From positions 682,001-746,000 of the forward strand of contig NZ_JACBYQ010000001.1 of NCBI RefSeq assembly GCF_013408295.1: 64,000 nucleotides of DNA, read 5' to 3'. Of this stretch, positions 55,376 through 63,543 are shown piece after piece. The translations under genes were made by a program, and so were the position numbers. This DNA comes from Psychromicrobium silvestre (GTDB taxonomy: Bacteria > Actinomycetota > Actinomycetes > Actinomycetales > Micrococcaceae). Positions within the stretch are counted from its first letter, which is position 1, and the number at the start of each line of letters is the position of its first letter. Under the pieces are notes generated by a model, which worked only from the letters and a program-made list of their open reading frames with translations, ran no database searches and was not told the origin of the DNA.

Positions 55376-55543
55376 GCCCAGGTGGGCGAATCGTCGCGAT
55401 CAGCTCCGTGTCTGGTCGCAACGGGACGCCCGGGCCAACTACCGGAGATCGCGGAAGCAGTTGCCTACTTCGCGTCACCTATGGCGGGATTCACCACCGG
55501 GCAGATACTCGGTGTCGACGGCGGCACACTGCTAAGCCTCTAA
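55376..55543 (+). pseudogene. Internally deleted short-chain dehydrogenase (SDR)
   Basis: Pieces of an SDR lie in two frames. PGGRIVAISSVSGRNGTPG (the beta-strand and active-site Ser region) continues in the frame of the oxidoreductase fragment. IAEAVAYFASPMAGFTTGQ plus ILGVDGG, the standard SDR C-terminus, is in another frame and stops at 55543. The catalytic YxxxK part is missing between them. This is a decayed gene fused to the oxidoreductase fragment. Confidence 0.75.
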
Positions 55544-56361
55544 CCCGAACGGAACTCACCTTCGTCGCGAGATTCGCTCGCGGGGCGGGCGTCTCCGGGC
55601 ATCGCTGGAGAAGGCGACGCGCCCTGCCTCCCCTCCAGCCCCAAAGGCGCAATCGGGTTGCAAGGGGACAGAACAAAGAACGCTGACCTGCAGTTTCTGC
55701 TGATGGACTTAATGCACCGAAGCTGGACGCCCAACGTCGCCTTAAACAGCCGAGTTTCGTATGGGGTAGGGCGAAACGAGCACCGCGAATGAGAGCAGTT
55801 TGTGGTGTCCGAACTTGAGCCAGGGCTGCTGTCGAACCCAACGAGAGCCATCCGAGCGCCGCTGACGGAGAAGGAGATGGACGCTATCCAAACTCGCCAC
55901 CCACATCAGTTTCAACCGATGTCAGGTGTTCTAGTACATCTGAAATGGTGGAAGTTTCGAGAGCACCTTCCAACTCTGCCCCCGGTGGTACCCTCCCTGT
56001 CCGAGGGCTACGCTCGGGAGCCACAGCGGGCCAGTCGGAGCAGCCATTGACCCCGCGGGGCCGCTTCCCGGCACTCGGCAGGCACAGAAGCGGCCCGATG
56101 AGGCGTCTCGGCCAGTCGGGCTCCCAATCATCGGAAGTGCTGCGCTTCGATGTCTCGGATGGCGCGGTCCGCAATCACCTGGCTTCGGTGAGACCGTGAG
56201 CCACAAGAACTCCGGGGTCGTGCCTAACGTCGTTCAGGACAGTCGTGGAGCTCTCGTCGAGCGCATGAACTCTTGGATTGACGCTGACTGGCCTGTCGAG
56301 CCTGGCGTAGGGTGCATCACCACGGCGGATAATGACTTCCGTGAGGTTCCTGCCTGCATCC
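55544..56361. other. Gene-poor stretch, no convincing gene
   Basis: About 800 bases after the SDR remnant. Several frames are open by chance in GC-rich DNA, but none shows a recognisable domain or a ribosome-binding site. A 10-bp-stem hairpin at 56058-56096 is the only structure seen. Confidence 0.55.
56058..56096. repeat. Hairpin with 10-bp perfect arms
   Basis: GGGCCGCTTC and GAAGCGGCCC enclose 19 bases. It could be a terminator left from a lost gene; no T-run follows. Confidence 0.45.
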
Positions 56362-56688
56362 CTACTTGGACTGGTCGGTGATCAGGTAGACCTGCACGCC
56401 AGCGTATACGGCATCGCGGACGACCTGGACGTCGACCTTGTCGCCCTCGACGGCGTGACTGTCTTTGGTGAAGCTCCCGATGCAGCACAGTTCCTGCCTC
56501 TCGCCCGCCCTAGTGAGGCAAACGCCGTCGTTTAGCGCGACCTTATTGGGCGTGGCCTGGAAGGTGATCGTCCGGTTGTTGAACAGTGCCACTCCTCGGG
56601 TGATCAGGGTCACGGTCAGGAGAATCACAACCGCGATCAGAGTCCGAGGTGTCCGGGGCAGAGGTATGTTCCTCACCATGGTTGTCAC
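56362..56688 (-). CDS. Small single-pass membrane protein
   Basis: A 108-residue protein: basic N-terminus, membrane helix at about 15-35 (LIAVVILLTVTLITRGVALF) and an extracytoplasmic region with three Cys (GVCLTRAG, LCCIGSF). GTG 56688 has GGAG five bases upstream. No family is recognised. Codon use looks normal for the window, and the ribosome-binding site supports expression. Confidence 0.6.
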   Translation of the reverse strand: MTTMVRNIPLPRTPRTLIAVVILLTVTLITRGVALFNNRTITFQATPNKVALNDGVCLTRAGERQELCCIGSFTKDSHAVEGDKVDVQVVRDAVYAGVQVYLITDQSK

Positions 56689-56973
56689 GTCGACTCCAAG
56701 GACTGCTCAATGTAGTCATTGTCGGGCGTGCCCCTGGATCAAACCACTTCATGCTCAATTTCAACTCAGCGAAATTTACGCGTTCGGGCCTGGATGGCAG
56801 GACTAAAGGAAAAGCCACCGCCTAAGCACTCGTGACTCATTAGCAAAGCAACGCCAGCATTCCATAATCTGTTCCCCTGCGGAGTGCGTGGCTCTGCGCA
56901 GTCAACGTTGATAGGGTTGGGCCAGTTTGGCTGAGACCAGAGTTGCTCGTATTTCGTATTGGAGATGCTCATC

Positions 56974-57675
56974 ATGTACGCACCGGCTCACACGGCTATT
57001 GCTCTGGCTGCTAAGAGAATGAACCCGTCCGCTTCACTGATCGGTCTCATGGTGGCCGCGCAAGGCAGTGAACTGTTATGGGTAATCTTCAACTACCTTG
57101 GCATTGAGCATTCCACTGTCGACGCGGGAGGCATGCTTCACCTGGAGTATCTGCCGTACTCGCACAGCCTCCTCACCGGTATCGTCGGTGGCGTCCTCCT
57201 CTGGGCACTCCTGCGATTTGTTTTCGAACGTAAGGACGTGGCGACCATTTTCGGGTGGGTCTTCGTCAGCCACATTGTTCTGGACGTGATCCAACATGAA
57301 CCGAACATCCAAATCGCACCCTGGATGCCGACACCAGGTATTGGCTTGGACCTTCAATCCATACCGTGGCTGGACTTCGCCATCGAACTGGCCTTCTGTA
57401 TTGCTTGTTGGGCGTACTATCGAGGTAGCCTCCGACTGCTGACCGGTTTCATCGCCATCAACATCATCGATCTGCCACTCATGTTCGCCGGGGACGGGGC
57501 TGCGAGCCCGCTGGCATCAAACGCAATAATTCTACCGACAATTGTCCTGGTCACCATCATTGCTGCCTGGGCTGTTGTCTACGCGTTTCACAAACCCCGC
57601 AAAAGATCAGTTAGCGCCACAGAAGAAGGCAATCTCAACTATGAACGAACCGACGCTCACGAACACAACCCATAA
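56974..57675 (+). CDS. DUF457/YdjM-like membrane protein (putative metal-dependent hydrolase)
   Basis: A 233-residue protein with six or so membrane helices. It keeps YAPAHTAIALAAKR at the N-terminus, LEYLPYSHSLLTGI and SHIVLDVIQHEP, the His/Asp motifs of the membrane-bound metal-dependent hydrolase family (DUF457). ATG 56974 has GGAG nine bases upstream; ATG 56965 is an alternative. The substrate is unknown. It stands alone. Confidence 0.72.
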   Translation: MYAPAHTAIALAAKRMNPSASLIGLMVAAQGSELLWVIFNYLGIEHSTVDAGGMLHLEYLPYSHSLLTGIVGGVLLWALLRFVFERKDVATIFGWVFVSHIVLDVIQHEPNIQIAPWMPTPGIGLDLQSIPWLDFAIELAFCIACWAYYRGSLRLLTGFIAINIIDLPLMFAGDGAASPLASNAIILPTIVLVTIIAAWAVVYAFHKPRKRSVSATEEGNLNYERTDAHEHNP

Positions 57676-58698
57676 TCACAGCCGCCAGCAACACCGAAGC
57701 ACTCACCACCTTCAACACTCGCCATCGCCGTCCCGCAAGAGGTTCCCCATACGGTGTCATCAGTGGGTAGAAATCGGCCTCGACCTGGACGGCGCCGCAG
57801 CCCGGCTGTCGATAATGAATGACCAATTGCGGAAGGACGATGAGAACAGGTGCGACTTAGACTAGAAATGCAGGAAATCCCGGATTTTTGCGCATAGCAA
57901 TTGAGTGCTTGTAGGGTATCGCGCGGTCACACGACAATTGCCAGACAGCGTCGGGACACAATCATCGATCACGCATCTTAACGTTCCAACAACAACTATC
58001 AGGCAACAGAACATACGCAAGGTACTTCAATGCTGCTGTTTCCGTCATCTAGGATGAGTCATCGTTGGCGGAGAACACTCGGTGCCACACAGCATCCGGG
58101 GCTGTCTCTTCGCTAAAAGTCCTGACGCCGAGGCAAGGTAGGTCTGCATGGAACTGCTAAAGGCGTAGCTTTCCATAGTAACGAACCACTTCGAGGGCTT
58201 CAGGTTTAGCCGGTGATTGTTGTCTTTTGAATTCGTCTTTCGAGCGCGCCTCATAAAAGCCGAATGCGGCGGATATTTCGCGGCTCTAACTCGCCGAGTT
58301 CACTTCTCACGACAGACCCTCTCCGGAGTCGACTCGATGTGGGATTCGGGTTTGGGGTGTTTCAACTAATCCAGGGCAGTGAATACCGGGAGGCTTCCAT
58401 TTCGATGGCTGGTATCGTGTCGCGTTCGCCCCTCAAAAAACGGCGAAACTCTGTCCTCGATCTTCAATGAACCAACCGTCAAGATACCCCTACAGCTTGA
58501 GAACCAACAGATACCCTGGCAGGCCGAGGACAATAACATTGTCGTTCTGCTCAGCGACGCGGAGGAGCTCGGGGCTAAGGGGATAACACGAATCGCATCT
58601 GCATTCTTCAGTTCGTTGACATTCACGGCGTTGCCTTTACCCTCGTGGAGGGGAGTTGGATGTCGCTGCGTCTTCTTCCACCCTGGACCCTGAAGACG
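57676..58698. other. Gene-poor stretch with one doubtful gene
   Basis: About 1 kb with lower GC than its surroundings and many short, unconvincing frames on both strands. Only the plus-strand frame at 58379-58693, which ends inside a terminator, is worth listing. No insertion sequence ends or tRNA fragments were recognised. Confidence 0.5.
58379..58693 (+). CDS. Doubtful small protein (104 aa)
   Basis: A GTG-started frame of 104 codons. Its middle (ETLSSIFNEPTVKIPLQLEN, later IVVLLSDAEELGAKG) has a protein-like pattern, but the ends do not. It stops within a hairpin followed by ATTTTT, which fits a plus-strand transcript ending here. The ribosome-binding site is poor. It may be a fragment of a longer lost gene. 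Confidence 0.28.
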   Translation: MNTGRLPFRWLVSCRVRPSKNGETLSSIFNEPTVKIPLQLENQQIPWQAEDNNIVVLLSDAEELGAKGITRIASAFFSSLTFTALPLPSWRGVGCRCVFFHPGP

Positions 58699-58706
58699 CT
58701 ATTTTT
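58668..58706 (+). terminator. Rho-independent terminator, plus strand
   Basis: GCGTCTTC and GAAGACGC form a perfect 8-bp stem with a 16-base loop, followed by TATTTTT. The T-run is on the plus strand. It overlaps the stop of the convergent minus-strand gene at 58699. Confidence 0.6.
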
Positions 58707-59328
58707 CGACGGAACCGGTGGCTTCTTGCCAAATGTAGTCGCACGCGTCCGCGGTCGTGGCGAAGAGTCTGGTTGATTCCTGCACGGAATCGCTACCATC
58801 GCTACCATCACCGATCATGATGTACCAGCCCTTCCCCGGGAACTGGCGTAAACTCAGGGCAGACGGGTCGAAGCCCTCGGCAGAAGCCTTCACCGGCCAA
58901 TCATTGATCGGCCGTTCACCGGCCCGCACGAGCTTCTCATTGAGCTCACGAATGTCTCTCTCAGTGGTTTCCGTAGCAGCCTTCAACCCCGCTTCGTAAC
59001 GCTCAATGCGTTTCTTCCGTAGGACTTCCTTCTCCTCCGGGGTGTATTTGGAAGGTTCCACCACCGGACGAGGAGCCGTTGCTTTCTTCCAGATGTAGTC
59101 GCAAGCCGCATCAGCGGTATCGAAAGTCATGATATCCGCCCCACCACCGGGCTTCATCGGCCCATGGTGATAGGCCACGCCACCGCGATCGTCGCTGCTG
59201 GCGATCACCCACTTACCGTCTTCGCGCTGCCACAAATTATTGCCGTAGGGATCCAACACGCCGGGAGTGTCATTCACCGGCCGCCGGTCCATCTTGACTA
59301 ACCGCTCATTGAGTTCACGAATATTCAT
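58699..59328 (-). CDS. Duplicated-domain protein in the toxin locus (candidate immunity or accessory protein)
   Basis: A 209-residue soluble protein built from two copies of one ~85-residue domain. Copy 1 (about 1-84) starts MNIRELNERLVKMDRRPVND and ends ADAACDYIWKKAT; copy 2 (about 123-204) starts DIRELNEKLVRAGERPINDW and ends TADACDYIWQEAT. A charged helix joins them. ATG 59328 has the near-perfect site AAGGAGGTG. It is the last gene of the minus-strand toxin locus. No known family is recognised; immunity is inferred from position. Confidence 0.8.
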   Translation of the reverse strand: MNIRELNERLVKMDRRPVNDTPGVLDPYGNNLWQREDGKWVIASSDDRGGVAYHHGPMKPGGGADIMTFDTADAACDYIWKKATAPRPVVEPSKYTPEEKEVLRKKRIERYEAGLKAATETTERDIRELNEKLVRAGERPINDWPVKASAEGFDPSALSLRQFPGKGWYIMIGDGSDGSDSVQESTRLFATTADACDYIWQEATGSVEK

Positions 59329-59479
59329 CACCGCACCTCCTTCAAAAACCCATGCACAATATTTGAAGATCACGATCAACGAATTAGAGTGTTCGGAAGG
59401 GTTGCTTTGTTAGGGTCGAACCCATTATCGGACGACCATTTCCAATATGGGCATCCTTTCAGGAGGCCGTCCTTGGCTG

Positions 59480-59830
59480 TTATGACACAGAAGGCAGTTC
59501 AATACGTTTGTAGGTCTCCGGATCACGCACCCAAACTGTCCACGCGGGCGGAAGCTGCTGCCTCACCCGCCGCCCGAGTTCTACACCATCCTCCAAGAAC
59601 CCTGTGCGCATTGGTCCTGTCGCTGCCGGATCATCCCAATTGAAAGCCTTAGTAAGCTCATCTGCCCAATCGTTGATGTCACTTACCAAACCGGCATCCA
59701 ACCCAAGTTCACTACCGCCAATGTCATAATTCGCCTGACCCTGACCCGTGATCCACACACCCCAGCACCCGACCTCCGCATCCACACCGACGTCGAGAGG
59801 CAAATTATTATCGAAATTATTTGATCTCAT
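59480..59830 (-). CDS. Probable immunity protein of the toxin
   Basis: A 116-residue acidic soluble protein (GVDAEVGCWGVWITGQG, later LVSDINDWADELTKAF). It follows the toxin gene by 11 bases, the classical place of the cognate immunity gene. ATG 59830 follows AGAAGG. The N-terminal codons are AT-rich, as is usual for such genes. No named Imm family was recognised. Confidence 0.75.
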   Translation of the reverse strand: MRSNNFDNNLPLDVGVDAEVGCWGVWITGQGQANYDIGGSELGLDAGLVSDINDWADELTKAFNWDDPAATGPMRTGFLEDGVELGRRVRQQLPPAWTVWVRDPETYKRIELPSVS

Positions 59831-59841
59831 AACGTCGCCTT

Positions 59842-61374
59842 CTAGCCCGGGTTTATTCCGACAATGTATCCATTGCCTGAAACTGTAATAGCCATCTTAT
59901 GGATCTCTCCGTTGAAGATGTATTCATAAATTATACGCGGGGTGACGCCTTTTCCTTGCGTACCCACGATCTTGCCCTGAGTGATCGCGGTCTCGATAGC
60001 TGAAGAGATCTCTCCTTCGGAGATCCCTTCAGCCGCGAACTGCGTACCGTGTTTATTCAAGATATGCTGAAGACCTGAGGCATTATTTCCTTCTTCGAGG
60101 AAGATGACCTTCCCATGGGGATCACGGAAGATATTGACGATCTTTTCTGCATTGAACTTTACCCCCTGGGCTTCAAGCTCACTCATCAGGTTAGCTTGCT
60201 CAGCTGTGTCGAGGGCGGTTTTGGTGCCCAGAGCACCAGCGAGCCCTCCGGCGCCTTTGAGGAGACCACCAGGGATGGCACCGGTAATGAATCCGTTAAC
60301 ATACGCGTCGCTCAGGCTCGCACCAGGCTCAGTGATCGCGGTAACGATAGTGTTCTCAGCCGCAGACGCAGTACCCCACAACACAGCCCCAGCGGTCGCT
60401 TCCCCGACGGTAGACCCAACCAACGCAGCCGCCCCAGCACTAGCCCCGATAAGTTCAGCACCCGCGGCAACAACTCCACCCACCGTACTGCTAACGAACG
60501 CAGCGAACTCAGCAATGAACCCAGTAATAGTCGCCGCAGCCCCAGCCGCTTCACCAGCGACCGCACCACCAGCAGCAACATCAGAGATCCCGAAAGTGAA
60601 AACCGTCAGTCCAAGCCCGGCCGCGACAGTCACCCCCACCGCCGCGATCGTGATACCAAGAGTGATCTCGGTTTGAGTATGGACATAATTAATTTTCCCG
60701 GAAAGATCCCGACAAGCCTGTCCTAACGCCCTCGCCGTGGTCTCCAGGCTCGTAGCAAGGCTTTTCAGATTAGCGACCGCGGCATCAACTTTCGGGATTT
60801 CCGGACTCGACACCCCACCCAGAGCCGTACTGATCTTCTCCAGGTCAGTCGCCGCCGTACCAAACCCGGCAGCCAGAGCATCCCAGGTGTTCGCGGCGGC
60901 ATCAAGTTTGTCACGATCCCCATCAGGCCACAGATCACCAATCAGGTTCGCGACCATTTGTTCGAACCATTCGAAGACCGGATTCGTCTTCGGGAAATTC
61001 GGGGTCCCCCCAGACGCGGACGGAACAGCCAAACACATCGACGGCGGATACGCCGCCGGCAAACTCAACCCACCCAACATCAACCCAGCATTCGCGTGTT
61101 CAGCCTGATAATAATAAAAAGCACTCTTACCCAGATTCGTTGCTGCCTGACCCAACGCCTCCTGCAACGTCGCACCGCACTGAAAGACTTGTGCCGCAGC
61201 GTGGTCATAATCAGCAGCCCAGGAACGACCGTTCTGATCCGAACCTCCCATCTGAGCCGACCCAGACAACCCCGCAGCCGCGGCAGCCAAGGCGTCCGAC
61301 ACCACCGCCGCAGCACCCGAAGCCGCCGACTCCGCATCCGTATACGCCTGCGTATCAATAACCAAAGAAACCAC
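59842..61374 (-). CDS. Type VII-linked polymorphic toxin, probable RNase-type C-terminal domain
   Basis: A 510-residue toxin. The N-terminal part (about 1-95, with GGSDQNGRSWAADYDHAA and YYQAE) is an ESX-type export domain. About 130-230 is helical, and 240-380 is a Gly/Ala-rich hydrophobic pre-toxin region. The last ~105 residues hold LQHILNKHGTQF, GEISSAIETAI and MAITVSGNGYIVGI, resembling BECR-fold RNase toxins; the exact family is unsure. GTG 61374 with GTGAGG lies just after the WXG100 stop. Codon usage shifts near residue 348. Confidence 0.82.
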   Translation of the reverse strand: MVSLVIDTQAYTDAESAASGAAAVVSDALAAAAAGLSGSAQMGGSDQNGRSWAADYDHAAAQVFQCGATLQEALGQAATNLGKSAFYYYQAEHANAGLMLGGLSLPAAYPPSMCLAVPSASGGTPNFPKTNPVFEWFEQMVANLIGDLWPDGDRDKLDAAANTWDALAAGFGTAATDLEKISTALGGVSSPEIPKVDAAVANLKSLATSLETTARALGQACRDLSGKINYVHTQTEITLGITIAAVGVTVAAGLGLTVFTFGISDVAAGGAVAGEAAGAAATITGFIAEFAAFVSSTVGGVVAAGAELIGASAGAAALVGSTVGEATAGAVLWGTASAAENTIVTAITEPGASLSDAYVNGFITGAIPGGLLKGAGGLAGALGTKTALDTAEQANLMSELEAQGVKFNAEKIVNIFRDPHGKVIFLEEGNNASGLQHILNKHGTQFAAEGISEGEISSAIETAITQGKIVGTQGKGVTPRIIYEYIFNGEIHKMAITVSGNGYIVGINPG

Positions 61375-61381
61375 GAAAACC

Positions 61382-61669
61382 TCACCAGCCCTTCGACACG
61401 GCATTGATCGCGCCCTGATAATTCGCCGACGACACCGAAGCTGCGGTGTGAATCTTTTTCAAGCCCTCATTCATGGTTGCGGCGCCGTGAGCCCATTCAG
61501 CGTGCAAGGCCAGGAACTGGGCATGCGCCTCACCCGACCAATGATCAGACACCGCAGCGGCTAACTTGTCGACCTCGGCCAGTAGAGACTCGCAAAACAC
61601 TGCCATCGAGGACAACGACCCAATGGTGTGTTCCAAGTCCTCGGTCACGATCTCAAACCGCGTCACCAC
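61382..61669 (-). CDS. WXG100-type protein (third)
   Basis: A 95-residue helical hairpin protein with W-S-G at 44-46. It overlaps the preceding WXG100 gene by seven bases and ends eight bases before the toxin start. It probably forms a heterodimer with the preceding protein and serves as the export partner of the toxin. The start is GTG 61669. No YxxxD/E tail is seen. Confidence 0.87.
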   Translation of the reverse strand: MVTRFEIVTEDLEHTIGSLSSMAVFCESLLAEVDKLAAAVSDHWSGEAHAQFLALHAEWAHGAATMNEGLKKIHTAASVSSANYQGAINAVSKGW

Positions 61670-62016
61670 CGGCCACCCACCGACGCAGAAGAGCCAAGTG
61701 AAGGAGTGGCGGAAACTACCGAAGAACTAGCGGAGGCATTGGTGACCGTGGATTCGGTGGTTTCGTAAGTGATCGCGGCTTCGCCTAACAGGCGGGCGAT
61801 TCCAGCCAAGGCTTGATGGACTTCCGCAGCACCTTGAGACCATTCAGCCCACCCAGTCCCGAATGCTTCCGAAGCGGGACCAGACCACGACCCGCCAACC
61901 AACGCCGAAGCGACCTGGTTACACTGCGTCAATCGTGCTTCGAACTCAGCCACCAACGATCCGGTGCCCGACCCGGCACCACGTATCGCTTCCGAAGCGA
62001 CCTGAAATTCACTCAC
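61663..62016 (-). CDS. WXG100-type protein (second)
   Basis: A 117-residue protein with W-S-G at 44-46, a YETTE (YxxxE) export motif near residue 88 and a Ser-rich tail. The start is GTG 62016 after GGGGGTG. Overlap with the next gene shows coupled expression. YxxxD/E is the known type VII C-terminal signal. Confidence 0.87.
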   Translation of the reverse strand: MSEFQVASEAIRGAGSGTGSLVAEFEARLTQCNQVASALVGGSWSGPASEAFGTGWAEWSQGAAEVHQALAGIARLLGEAAITYETTESTVTNASASSSVVSATPSLGSSASVGGRW

Positions 62017-62128
62017 TCAAACACCCCCAACACTCAAACCCGCAAGTTCCTCTCGCCTCAAACCCGACACGGATAACCACAAACATTTTTAGGCTGAGAA
62101 ACGGTACGGGCAAATTCAAAAACACTAA

Positions 62129-62190
62129 CGTCACCACACCAGCGGTGACGGTCTTCGCCGGTGACGCCTATGGGCATCACCGACGTCACC
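62129..62190. promoter_or_regulatory. Four copies of CGTCACC/GGTGACG
   Basis: CGTCACC at 62129-62135, GGTGACG at 62144-62150 and 62160-62166, and CGTCACC at 62184-62190 form two nested inverted pairs. They lie between two WXG100 genes, about 115 bases upstream of the second. They could be operators or alternative hairpins that set the level of the downstream toxin genes. Confidence 0.5.
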
Positions 62191-62251
62191 AGTCCCCTTC
62201 TGATCATTCCTGGATCGTTCTGGGGGCATGATGTGCCGCGGCACCAGTGGG

Positions 62252-62545
62252 TTAGGAGCGGAAACCGCTAGTCACGTTGTGTTCGGTTTGCTCGTACTCA
62301 CGAGCCGCAGCACCAAGTTGGTGAGAAATACCATCCAGGGCCGATTTCAAATCCATGCCCGCACGATGAAACTGCTCATACAAGTCATTGAACGAGGTCG
62401 ATGCCCCACCCTGCCAATCGTTATCAATCAACGCCTTGACCTGCGCGTTCAGATTCGACAACTTCCCCTCAATATCCGCAGACCCCGACGACAGCTGCGT
62501 CGAAACATGAGAAAGCTGCTCAGAAGTAACTTTGTACTCGGCCAT
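62252..62545 (-). CDS. WXG100-type protein (EsxA-like, first)
   Basis: A 97-residue WXG100 protein with W-Q-G at 44-46 and a YEQTE (YxxxE) motif near residue 86, as in EsxA-like type VII substrates. ATG 62545 follows AAAGGG. A 7-bp inverted pair TCACGTT/AACGTGA lies 70-115 bases upstream. It is separated from the second WXG100 gene by 235 bases and may be a general partner. Confidence 0.9.
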   Translation of the reverse strand: MAEYKVTSEQLSHVSTQLSSGSADIEGKLSNLNAQVKALIDNDWQGGASTSFNDLYEQFHRAGMDLKSALDGISHQLGAAAREYEQTEHNVTSGFRS

Positions 62546-62680
62546 GATGTGTATCCCTTTCGGTCACCAAACGGTGAACCAGCCCCCAAAGAGCCGGACG
62601 TTAATCTATTGATTTGTTCACGTTAACCCGATCAATATGAATTTCACAAGACTAAACGTGAGAAAATCTGAAAAATAGTA

Positions 62681-63508
62681 TTAGGGCGCCATTTCGTTCG
62701 CGGCGGGTGTGGTCACGACCGGCGGCATTGCCCAGCCGGTCATGGTGAAGTCAGCGGTTCCGGTCTCATCCGCCATGGTGAGCCTGAGCGGGTATGGCTT
62801 CCCGGTGGTTGCCACCAGCAAAGTGCCTGCAAGTCGATTGTTTTCAGTTATGAGGGCCTGAATGGCCGGGACATTCCCCGAGGTGGTGACCGATCCGGTG
62901 GTATAGGTGAGTCCGGGTACGTCGGCTTGCAGGATGTTTTTGATCATGGTCGGTGCGTCAGTGAAGGCGAGCCAGGATTTGACCATGGGGTCCTCTACAC
63001 CGTATTTGACGAATCCTTGGGCCAGGCGTGGTTCGCCGAGTTGGAGCGCTGCTTGTTGGTTGGTTTTCATGTAGATGACGTTGTTGAGACGGCGCATTTC
63101 AATGCTGCGATCCCCAACGATGAAGGTTGCGGTGAATTTGGTTGCAGAGCCGGTCAGGTCGATGGTGACCGCCTCGGAGTGGGGCGCCGGGGTTGGGCTG
63201 GGGGTAGCGGTATTGGCGGATGCGGGTGCGGTGAAGGAACCGGTGAGGTGCACGGACTTGGCAACCAACGCGTTGGTGATGGTTTGTGCCACGATGTCGG
63301 ACCCGTTTAGTTTCTCGATTCCGTTCGGGGTAGCACTGGCGCTGGCCGTAACCGGGGAGGTGCTGGTGAGTTCGCTGGTGCTCTGGTTCGAAGTCGCCGG
63401 GGTCGAGGCCTGCGGGGTACACCCGGCGAGGAGAAACCCGACCACTGCGAGTGCGACGACGCCCGCGGCGCGAGCCGCGCTATGCCGTGTTTTGGTGTGA
63501 TCATTCAT
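62681..63508 (-). CDS. LprG/LppX-like lipoprotein
   Basis: A 275-residue lipoprotein. The signal peptide ends in the lipobox LLAGC near residues 28-32. The mature region has the LppX_LprAFG pattern: GSDIVAQTITNALVAKSVHL, the beta-strands FIVGDRSIEMRRLNNVIYMK, and PYPLRLTMADET. Relatives carry or move lipids in the envelope. ATG 63508 is preceded by GGAAAG; the frame is open to 63559. It follows the FN3 protein gene. Confidence 0.8.
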   Translation of the reverse strand: MNDHTKTRHSAARAAGVVALAVVGFLLAGCTPQASTPATSNQSTSELTSTSPVTASASATPNGIEKLNGSDIVAQTITNALVAKSVHLTGSFTAPASANTATPSPTPAPHSEAVTIDLTGSATKFTATFIVGDRSIEMRRLNNVIYMKTNQQAALQLGEPRLAQGFVKYGVEDPMVKSWLAFTDAPTMIKNILQADVPGLTYTTGSVTTSGNVPAIQALITENNRLAGTLLVATTGKPYPLRLTMADETGTADFTMTGWAMPPVVTTPAANEMAP

Positions 63509-63543
63509 GCGCGGTGACAGCTTTCCGGTCGTAGCGGGAAGGG

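Noticed and set aside
55540-55851. 103-codon minus-strand frame after the SDR remnant
   Set aside because: No domain, no start signal, and it overlaps decayed coding DNA; treated as chance.
57635-57826. 63-codon minus-strand frame with a hydrophobic segment
   Set aside because: It overlaps the end of the convergent membrane-protein gene and lacks a ribosome-binding site. A small membrane protein cannot be excluded, but support is too weak.
58045-58254. 69-codon minus-strand frame
   Set aside because: No family, no start signal and uneven composition.
60115-60726. 203-codon plus-strand frame within the toxin gene
   Set aside because: Antisense shadow caused by Ala/Gly-rich, GC-skewed coding DNA.
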